Source of the DNA: Planctomycetaceae bacterium
GTDB lineage: Bacteria; Planctomycetota; Planctomycetia; Pirellulales; Pirellulaceae
Assembly: GCA_024642205.1 (NCBI GenBank)
Contig: JAHEBQ010000005.1
Coordinates: 62,905 to 126,904, forward strand
Direction of reading: 5' to 3'
DNA: 64,000 nt
In this document: positions 57,818 to 64,000 of the stretch, one piece after another
Position numbering within the stretch: the first letter of the stretch is position 1
How the letters are laid out: each line of letters starts with the position of its first letter
The notes under the pieces: generated by a model
Seen by the model: the letters and a program-made list of their open reading frames with translations, nothing else
The model's database searches: none
Told to the model about the DNA's origin: nothing
Program-made: the position numbers and the translations under genes

Positions 57818-59065
57818 ATGAAGCCAATCAAAAACGCCGTCTGTCCCGGTTGCACTCTGCTTTGTGATGACATTGAAATCACGGATTTGGGCCCGAATTC
57901 CGTGGCAGTCAACGCCTGCGAAATTGGACAGGCTTTCTTTCAGATCGCCGTCGAGTCAAAACACACACATTCCGTCGCCGGACAACCGGTTGACCTTGAG
58001 ACAGCGATCCGAGCAGCGGCGAATATCCTCAAACGGTCAAAATCGCCATTGATCTGCGGACTCGATCAACTGACCACCGAAGCCCAGCAATCTGCCTGGA
58101 AACTTGCCGACCAGATAGGCGCGACGATCGATACGACTTTCTCCAACGCTGGACGCTCAAACATGTTTGCCCTTCAGCGAGTTGGCAAGGTCACGGCGAC
58201 CATCGGAGAAATCGCCAACCGTTCCGATTTGCTGCTGTTCTGGTACGGTGACCCCGAAACGACTCACCCGCGGCTGTTGGAACGACTGAATAAATCTCCT
58301 GACCATCCGAATCGGCGGGTGATCGTGATCGATGAAACTGAAACCAGGACGGCCAAACTTGCCGATTACTTCGTCCAAGCTGATCGCGACTCGTGCCCAG
58401 CAATCCTGGCGACATTACGAGCTCGATTTGCTGAGACTCGAATGAACGAGTCCCTTGGTTTAGCGCCGGCGGGACTGGAACCAGAAGTGTTCGAAGATCT
58501 CGCGAGAATGATTGGCGAATCCAGATACGGAAGTATCTTTTATGGTCAAACAACGCCGGATTCCGCGTTTGATCTGGTAATGGATTCGCTCAGCCGCTTC
58601 ATTCGCCAACTAAACAACGTGACGCGATTTGTCGGGATGGGTCTCCGAACCGATGCCAACGCCCAAAGTGCGGAAAACGTTTTGGCCTGGAGCAGCGGTT
58701 ATCCGTTTGCCGTCAATCATCATCTCAACTATCCGCGATTCAACCAGCTTGAGTATTCTGCCGAAACCATGCTCAATCGTCGTCAATGCGATGCGATTTT
58801 GTTTGCGACCGGTTCGGAGATGGAAGATTCGTTCCGCGACCTGTCCCGGGCAGCCCGGGAACACGTCCAGTCAATTCCAAAAATCGCCATCACCCCAAGG
58901 GCCGATTTTTCCAGCGATGTTGCGATACAAGTCGGATTGGCAGGCTTCGATGAATCGGGAGAATTCTGCAGGATCGATGACATCTCATTACCGCTGATGA
59001 AAGCGCAAGCGTCAGCCGAGCCATCGGCTTCCGTGATTCTTGACCGTATCATCCAGGCCTGTTAA
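57818..59065 (+). CDS. fhcB: formylmethanofuran dehydrogenase subunit B-like protein (FhcB)
   Basis: 415 residues from the ATG next to the conserved start. The N-terminal motif NAVCPGCTLLCDDIEI matches FwdB/FmdB-type subunits, followed by the molybdopterin-protein fold (PLICGLDQLTTEAQQSAWKL, LLLFWYGDPETTHPRLLERL, GMGLRTDANAQSAENVLAW). In planctomycetes and methylotrophs the Fhc complex passes the formyl group from a tetrahydromethanopterin carrier and releases formate, without redox work by the B subunit. The other fhc genes are not in the window. Whether it shares a transcript with astD is uncertain. Confidence 0.85.
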   Translation: MKPIKNAVCPGCTLLCDDIEITDLGPNSVAVNACEIGQAFFQIAVESKHTHSVAGQPVDLETAIRAAANILKRSKSPLICGLDQLTTEAQQSAWKLADQIGATIDTTFSNAGRSNMFALQRVGKVTATIGEIANRSDLLLFWYGDPETTHPRLLERLNKSPDHPNRRVIVIDETETRTAKLADYFVQADRDSCPAILATLRARFAETRMNESLGLAPAGLEPEVFEDLARMIGESRYGSIFYGQTTPDSAFDLVMDSLSRFIRQLNNVTRFVGMGLRTDANAQSAENVLAWSSGYPFAVNHHLNYPRFNQLEYSAETMLNRRQCDAILFATGSEMEDSFRDLSRAAREHVQSIPKIAITPRADFSSDVAIQVGLAGFDESGEFCRIDDISLPLMKAQASAEPSASVILDRIIQAC

Positions 59066-59154
59066 AGGAAAACCTCGTTTGGATTCGAATGGACAATCCA
59101 GACCTACATCCATTACCCGATCAATATTCGCGAAGGCTGAATTCGTAACTCCCG

Positions 59155-61440
59155 CTATTTCTCGCCGATTGCAATCAGGCTGTCCTGTGTCCGAAAGTAG
59201 ATGACACCTTCAGAAATGGCCGGAGTGGCAAGGATTGAGTCACCGCATTGGTTCACCGTAACCACTTCGAACTCACTCCCCGCTTTGACGACGACGACGC
59301 GACCGTCTTCTGCTGTCAAATAGAGGTGCCCGTCAGCGGCAACCGGTGATGCGGTGAAACTGAGACTGCCACCGGAGACTTTGATGCGTTCCTTGTAGGC
59401 GAGTTCGCCTGTCTCGGCGACGTAACAGGTCAAGATCCCGTTATTGCCACAGCAATACAGATAATCGCCATACACGACCGGCGAAGGCATGTAGGGCCCG
59501 CCTCGTTTGACACTCCAGGGAATCGACGCGTTGGTCAGGGTATCGTCGTCCAGGCTGATGTCGCCGCGAGCGTCCGGCCGGATGGCATAAATGGGCTGAA
59601 TGGGTGAATAGCCACTGGCGACAAAAATCAGGTTGTGAGCCACAAACGGAGTGGGCACGACGATCTCCGAATGACCTTTGAGTGACCAGAGTAACTTGCC
59701 GTCGCGGACATCGTACCCGCGAGCCGATTTCGTACCGCCGGTGATCAGCATTGGCGTTTCGCCAAACTCGTGCACCGTGGGAGTGGACCAAGTCGGAATT
59801 TCATCCCGGTCGGTGCGCCAGTTTTCATCACCGGAATTCAAATCAAACGCGGCCACAAACGACTGGCCCTGAATATCACATTGCACGATCACCTGTTGCC
59901 TGAAGATGATAGGAGAACTTCCAAAACCCCATTGATACCCGGGATCGTAAAACCAACCGCTATCCAACAAACCCAAGTTTTTTTTCCATAACAAATCACC
60001 GTCATTCGAAAAACAAAACAGCCCTTCGCTTCCGAAAAATGCGACCACGTGTTCGCCATCAGCCGCCACGGTCGGATTGGCATGGGACGATTTCGCGTGC
60101 CGCTTGACCGCTGGCTTGACTTTGTTTGCCGTCTTCTCCCAGATCAACTCGCCGGTGAATTTGGAAAAGCACAGCACTTTGAATTCATATTCCCGATCAT
60201 CTTCGATCGAATCGACATCTCCATACAAGCCGATTTTCAATTTACTTGCGTCCCCCTCCGAAACCGCCGTAGTGAGGTACAGGTGATCGCCCCAGATCGT
60301 GGGGCACGATAGTCCCAGGCCCGCCAGCGGCGTTTTCCATTTCAAGTTTTCATCAGCTGGTGCTTCCATGTCACCACTGACTTTCCACTCGATCGGTGGA
60401 TTTTGCCCGTCGGCGACTCCCCGAGCCCCGTGGCCGCGAAAACCTGGCCAATTCGGAGAAGACACAGCCAGGTCGGACCTGGTTGATTCAACCTTCGAAG
60501 GGCCTGGTCTCGGCGACTTCGTAACAGCCTCCTTTTCCTCCATTGATTTATCGGGAGTTGAGTCAACGGTCGTCGCCGTGCTGCGAACCATTCTTGTCTC
60601 GTTCGATCCGGAGGCAAAAACCAGTCCTGTGATCGAATCCTGGTCGATTTCGAACCGAATCTCTGCCTGACCCATCGTGAACTCGTGTTCCCCGACGTGG
60701 ATCAACGCCGTTTTTTCGCCGCCATCGAACTCCAATGTCAACGTCCTATCCTCGGCCTGGACATGGACGGAAAATCGGTCTCCCTGGTATTTGCCCGTGT
60801 ATTTCTTTGACGATTCGGCGGTGAGTTCGTCAAACTCAACCGGTTCCGGAAGTTTGAGCCCTTCAAAAAGCGTCAGCAGTTTCGCCTGCTTTTCCGAGTC
60901 CTTCATGCGCAACACCGCCTTGCGAGCTTTGATTAAGCCAGCCTGGGAGACTACCCCCAGCTTCAAAATCTCGTTGGCGTAGTCTGTATCATCACCGGCA
61001 ATCGCCCCGTTGAATATTGCATCTGCACCTTCACCCCCATTTTCCAGCAATAACAGCACGATTTTTTGGTTACCGGACTGAGCCCAGGTCATCGGCGTTG
61101 CTTTGTAGAAGGTATCTTGAGCGTTGGGGTCCGAGCCATTTTCCAACAGGAATTTGACAATCTCTTCGTGCCCACGATCACAGGCAAAAAACAACGCGGT
61201 CGCGCCATAATCTGTCTTGGCATCAACGTTGACGCCAGAATCGACCGCCGTTTTGACACCCGCGAGGTCGCCTTCACGAGCCGCTTTGAAAAGCAATTCC
61301 TGACCTGCCGTCGACCTGTTTACGTTCTCTTTCAAGGAACGATCCTGAGCATGAACGCTGGCGAACGAAAAACCCAAAACCAGGATCAGTTCGAATGCTG
61401 CCATCGGCACCCACTCGCGGGAATTCGAAAAACCGTTCAT
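59155..61440 (-). CDS. exported ankyrin-repeat / PQQ-type beta-propeller protein
   Basis: 761 residues; the ATG has GAGG six bases upstream. A signal peptide (AFELILVLGFSFASVHA) leads into about three ankyrin repeats (about 40-140: LLFKAAREGDLAGVKTAVDS, GATALFFACDRGHEEIVKFL). A helical and small beta region follows, then a Ser/Pro linker, then an eight-bladed PQQ-like propeller (about 330-760) starting NWPGFRGHGARGVADGQNPP, the entry motif usual in planctomycete propellers, with blades such as GDGDLLWKKNLGL-type and VPTPFVAHNLIFVASGYSPI. No PQQ-enzyme catalytic residues are evident, so a binding or scaffold role is likely. It is the last gene of the minus-strand sugar-acid set. Confidence 0.75.
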   Translation of the reverse strand: MNGFSNSREWVPMAAFELILVLGFSFASVHAQDRSLKENVNRSTAGQELLFKAAREGDLAGVKTAVDSGVNVDAKTDYGATALFFACDRGHEEIVKFLLENGSDPNAQDTFYKATPMTWAQSGNQKIVLLLLENGGEGADAIFNGAIAGDDTDYANEILKLGVVSQAGLIKARKAVLRMKDSEKQAKLLTLFEGLKLPEPVEFDELTAESSKKYTGKYQGDRFSVHVQAEDRTLTLEFDGGEKTALIHVGEHEFTMGQAEIRFEIDQDSITGLVFASGSNETRMVRSTATTVDSTPDKSMEEKEAVTKSPRPGPSKVESTRSDLAVSSPNWPGFRGHGARGVADGQNPPIEWKVSGDMEAPADENLKWKTPLAGLGLSCPTIWGDHLYLTTAVSEGDASKLKIGLYGDVDSIEDDREYEFKVLCFSKFTGELIWEKTANKVKPAVKRHAKSSHANPTVAADGEHVVAFFGSEGLFCFSNDGDLLWKKNLGLLDSGWFYDPGYQWGFGSSPIIFRQQVIVQCDIQGQSFVAAFDLNSGDENWRTDRDEIPTWSTPTVHEFGETPMLITGGTKSARGYDVRDGKLLWSLKGHSEIVVPTPFVAHNLIFVASGYSPIQPIYAIRPDARGDISLDDDTLTNASIPWSVKRGGPYMPSPVVYGDYLYCCGNNGILTCYVAETGELAYKERIKVSGGSLSFTASPVAADGHLYLTAEDGRVVVVKAGSEFEVVTVNQCGDSILATPAISEGVIYFRTQDSLIAIGEK

Positions 61441-61508
61441 TGAGACCTCATTGCAAATAGCGAAAAAAACGGACACGCGCGAATGACACGCGACCGACGG
61501 AATTCGTG

Positions 61509-62762
61509 TTAATCTAAGAACAACGGCTTGAGATGTCGTTCATAGAGGTTCTCCGTCACATTGCGGCTGATCGATGCTTCGCATTCATCCAGCATCTGCA
61601 AATACCGATCCCCCAGTTTTGCGGCGATCTTGTATCCAACGTGCAGCAACTGTCGAAACGAAGCGTTAAACTCCGGGTGGTTCGGATCATGACGAAGCGC
61701 GTTGACGAATTGTTCGGACGACCAACGATTGACTTCGTCAGGAGAAGGGAGTTTTTCCGGGTCAATGTCGATCACGGTGGCATAGGGCTGGCAAAGCGCA
61801 TCGGAATTGGCAAATGCCTGGGAGTAGACTTCTTTGGCCAGTCCAAGCCCTGATCCACCTGCTTCGGCCAGTCCAATCAGCTCCTCCAACCAGGTTGTCC
61901 CTGCCGTCTTGATGTGCAACCCGGCACCCGTTTTCTCGAGAGCCCGTCGAATCGGCCCGTAGATAGAAAACTTGTCGCTGCCGGAGTGCACGCTAAGTTT
62001 CAAATTCGCGGGCAAGCGATACCGTTCAACGGCGTAGGAAATCACGGCCAGATCGTCTTCAAACTCTTTTTCGAACTGTGCCACGTCTCCCACGTAGTCG
62101 ACACCTTTGTTGAATCGTCCGGTAAACTTCGGAGCAATTGTCTGAATCGGAATTCCCTCCTTGGCAATCGCGGCAAGAATCACAAGTAACTCTGGAGGTG
62201 TTTGCGGGCTGTCGGTTTCATCCATCGAAACTTCGGTTACAAAATTTCCTGCGCCGATCTTGCTGACGATATAGCGATAGATTTCGCCTGCCAGCTGAAC
62301 GGCTTTCAAGTATTTTCCTGCCGTTACCGCGATTGACTCGCGCGACATGACCAGGGGTTCGGAAATTCCGGAGATCGTAAGCGTACCCACCAGCTCTGGC
62401 ACCGAATCGATAAAAGCGCTGACGGCCGCTTCGTCGGCTGGAGATCCAATCGCGTCGGCGACGTCAATCGTGTAGAAATCGCTGCTGTCAAGAAAAGGAT
62501 CGACAATTTTCAGGTTGATGTGATCCGCATCCACGTAATGCGACTTGTGCCAACCCAAGTCCCGGACCGCAGCGTCGGCCGCAGCGCGGCAACTGCCGAC
62601 TTCCGAGCCAATCGTTTGATGTTCACGATTGGATTTATTCCAGACGGGCACGATCTCGACACCTTGCTCGGCGGCCTTCATGATCGCTGCGAGTTGTGCT
62701 TTTCCCTGGTGCGCGAACCGATCGCCCACGCCAAACGAGAATTTTTCGATAGTCAATGCCAT
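61509..62762 (-). CDS. tagaturonate epimerase family protein (UxaE-like)
   Basis: 417 residues from an ATG with AGGA eight bases upstream; the open frame extends further but reads as leader. The sequence resembles UxaE of Thermotoga, which epimerises D-tagaturonate to D-fructuronate. Recognisable parts are FGVGDRFAHQGKAQLAAIMK near 8-27, HYVDADHINL near 76, VTEVSMDETDSPQTPPELLV near 177, IAPKFTGRFNKGVDYVGD near 208 and KLSVHSGSDKFSIYGPIRRA near 257, with several His/Asp/Glu suited to metal binding. The dehydrogenase gene starts upstream on the same strand, 106 bases away. Confidence 0.8.
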   Translation of the reverse strand: MALTIEKFSFGVGDRFAHQGKAQLAAIMKAAEQGVEIVPVWNKSNREHQTIGSEVGSCRAAADAAVRDLGWHKSHYVDADHINLKIVDPFLDSSDFYTIDVADAIGSPADEAAVSAFIDSVPELVGTLTISGISEPLVMSRESIAVTAGKYLKAVQLAGEIYRYIVSKIGAGNFVTEVSMDETDSPQTPPELLVILAAIAKEGIPIQTIAPKFTGRFNKGVDYVGDVAQFEKEFEDDLAVISYAVERYRLPANLKLSVHSGSDKFSIYGPIRRALEKTGAGLHIKTAGTTWLEELIGLAEAGGSGLGLAKEVYSQAFANSDALCQPYATVIDIDPEKLPSPDEVNRWSSEQFVNALRHDPNHPEFNASFRQLLHVGYKIAAKLGDRYLQMLDECEASISRNVTENLYERHLKPLFLD

Positions 62763-62868
62763 GCCGAGTTCCTGATTGTTGAATGAACCACTGTCATCGT
62801 TTAAGGGTCGTTGCGCGGAAAATGTTGCTCCGGTCGCAGAGCAACAGGTCAACAGCTCCGGAAAAGAG

Positions 62869-63888
62869 CTACCTGTCCAGGTCAATTTGAATTTTTGTAA
62901 TACCGGCTGGATCCGCGGCCCAGGCGTCCATTGCCGCCGGAGCATCGACAAGCGAAACGGTTTTCGTAATCACGGCTTCCAGCGGAAATTTCCCGGCTTC
63001 GAGCATCGCGATCACGTCGCGAAAATCCTGCGGAAGCGCGTTTCGAGAACCGCGTATGTCCAGCTCCTTGAGAACAAACAGTTTCGTTTCATATTCGATC
63101 GGGGTCTTGGCCCAACCAATGTAGACCACACGTCCCGCGAAACAGACTTCTTCCACGGCCATCCGGTACGTCAACGGGTGACCGACCGCTTCGATGACGA
63201 CGTCGGGACCTTGCCCGTCGGTAAGCGATTTCAACCGCTGACTCACGTCTTCAGTCCGGGAATTGATGAACTCACTGGCGCCACAGGCCTTGGCAACCGA
63301 AGCCTTGCCGTCTTCAATATCGATCGCGATTACCCGGGCACCGCGAAAGTTTGCCCCGGCGATCACACCCAATCCGATCGCTCCGCATCCAATGACGGCG
63401 ACCGTATCGGCACTCACAACCTGGCCACGAGCCACGGCGTGGAACCCTACGGTCAACGGTTCGACGAGTGCAAGCTCCTGCAGCGAGAGCGTTTTCGATG
63501 CCATCAGTTTTTCGACGGGAGCGGTGGCGTATTCGCACATCATCCCTTCGCGCTGCACACCCAACGTCTGGTTTTTCATACAGCAGTTAAACCGTTTTTT
63601 TTGACAAGCCGAGCACTCTCCGCAGCTAGAGTAGGGAATCACCAGGACTTCCTGCCCGACGTTCCAGCCCGTCACTCCCGCACCCAATCCGGCAATCGTC
63701 GCTCCAATTTCGTGACCTGGGACGCGAGGATACGTCACCAACGGGTTCAGCCCCTTGAATGCCCCCAGGTCGCTGCCACAGTATCCCACTCGGTTGATTT
63801 TGAGAAGAACTTCGCCAGGGTGGGGTACAGGCATTTCCCTTTCCGACAAACAGACTTTGCCGGGCCCGGTAATTTCAATTGCTTTCAT
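62869..63888 (-). CDS. zinc-dependent medium-chain dehydrogenase (RspB/LgoD-like)
   Basis: 339 residues of the MDR alcohol dehydrogenase family. Catalytic zinc ligands lie in [10 protein letters not shown] near 35 and [10 protein letters not shown] near 59; the structural zinc site is the cysteine cluster [15 protein letters not shown] near 93-107; the NAD Rossmann motif is [13 protein letters not shown] near 164. It looks closest to RspB/LgoD-type sugar-acid dehydrogenases; LgoD oxidises L-galactonate to tagaturonate, which would hand its product to the neighbouring UxaE homologue. The ATG is set by the conserved [11 protein letters not shown] start. Confidence 0.85.
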   Translation of the reverse strand: MKAIEITGPGKVCLSEREMPVPHPGEVLLKINRVGYCGSDLGAFKGLNPLVTYPRVPGHEIGATIAGLGAGVTGWNVGQEVLVIPYSSCGECSACQKKRFNCCMKNQTLGVQREGMMCEYATAPVEKLMASKTLSLQELALVEPLTVGFHAVARGQVVSADTVAVIGCGAIGLGVIAGANFRGARVIAIDIEDGKASVAKACGASEFINSRTEDVSQRLKSLTDGQGPDVVIEAVGHPLTYRMAVEEVCFAGRVVYIGWAKTPIEYETKLFVLKELDIRGSRNALPQDFRDVIAMLEAGKFPLEAVITKTVSLVDAPAAMDAWAADPAGITKIQIDLDR

Positions 63889-63932
63889 ACAACATGCTTT
63901 TGACGGAAAAAAGGTAAATGATTGGCTCACGG

Positions 63933-64000
63933 TCAAATCTTGATTTTTCCCTGAGGAGCCATTTTTTGAAACCGCGATATTGTGTTACGAATGCCTTCGG
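63933..64000 (-). CDS. C-terminal end of a probable NAD-dependent epimerase/SDR gene
   Basis: Only the last 21 codons are inside the window: [20 protein letters not shown] plus one residue and a TGA stop. The EGIRNTI-x-F pattern is typical of the final helix of extended short-chain dehydrogenases and epimerases. It ends 44 bases before the dehydrogenase start, so it would be the upstream gene of the same set. The evidence is short and identification tentative. Confidence 0.45.
   Translation of the reverse strand, partial: EGIRNTISRFQKMAPQGKIKI

Overview
The window reads as chromosome of a planctomycete, most likely a Pirellulales-type marine or aquatic lineage. The pointers are a LEPR-XLL-type N-terminal motif on a large exported protein, a BBP7-like outer-membrane barrel, Cys-rich and SH3 secreted proteins of planctomycete type, an ankyrin/PQQ-propeller protein with the WPGFRG-type entry motif, and a formylmethanofuran-dehydrogenase-like FhcB subunit. 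No tRNA, rRNA, CRISPR array, prophage or insertion sequence was recognised. Assignments rest on motif and sequence recognition by eye; no database search was run.

Layout. 1-8.4 kb (minus): a kinase/PLP phospho-lyase fusion running off the left edge, a family 4 glycosyltransferase, a 1214-residue surface protein (barrel-like N-terminus plus beta-helix), and tyrS. 8.6-13.8 kb (plus): a tight operon of ABC importer permease, solute-binding protein, a 107-residue membrane protein, a second permease and a PYROXD2/phytoene-desaturase-like FAD oxidoreductase, with no ATPase gene. 14.0-18.5 kb: aspartokinase with duplicated ACT regions, a leishmanolysin-like exported metalloprotease and a BBP7-like protein. 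18.5-19.1 kb is a repeat-containing non-coding stretch. 19.1-23.3 kb: aceE-aceF pyruvate dehydrogenase. 24-31.3 kb: three exported planctomycete proteins around tmk-holB. 31.5-39.7 kb: map, leuS, mutY, a membrane coiled-coil protein, trpC and an SRPBCC protein. 39.8-46.5 kb: LEPR-XLL protein, rdgB, a TPR protein and ppdK.

The right third is catabolic. A methyltransferase with an N-terminal membrane anchor converges on glycerate 2-kinase (47-49 kb). At 50.3-57.7 kb two divergent gene sets meet: flavin reductase, M20 peptidase and DUF1611 on the minus strand; a class III aminotransferase, arginine N-succinyltransferase (AstA) and succinylglutamate-semialdehyde dehydrogenase (AstD), followed by fhcB, on the plus strand. 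This resembles an arginine/ornithine succinyltransferase pathway lacking AstB and AstE. The right edge (59-64 kb, minus) holds the end of a possible SDR gene, an RspB/LgoD-like dehydrogenase, a tagaturonate-epimerase (UxaE) homologue and the ankyrin/PQQ protein, which suggests hexuronate or aldonate breakdown.

A recurring pattern is that the four best intrinsic terminators (long stem plus T8-T10) lie 31-36 bases after the stop codons of exported or surface proteins; the core metabolic genes lack equally clear ones.
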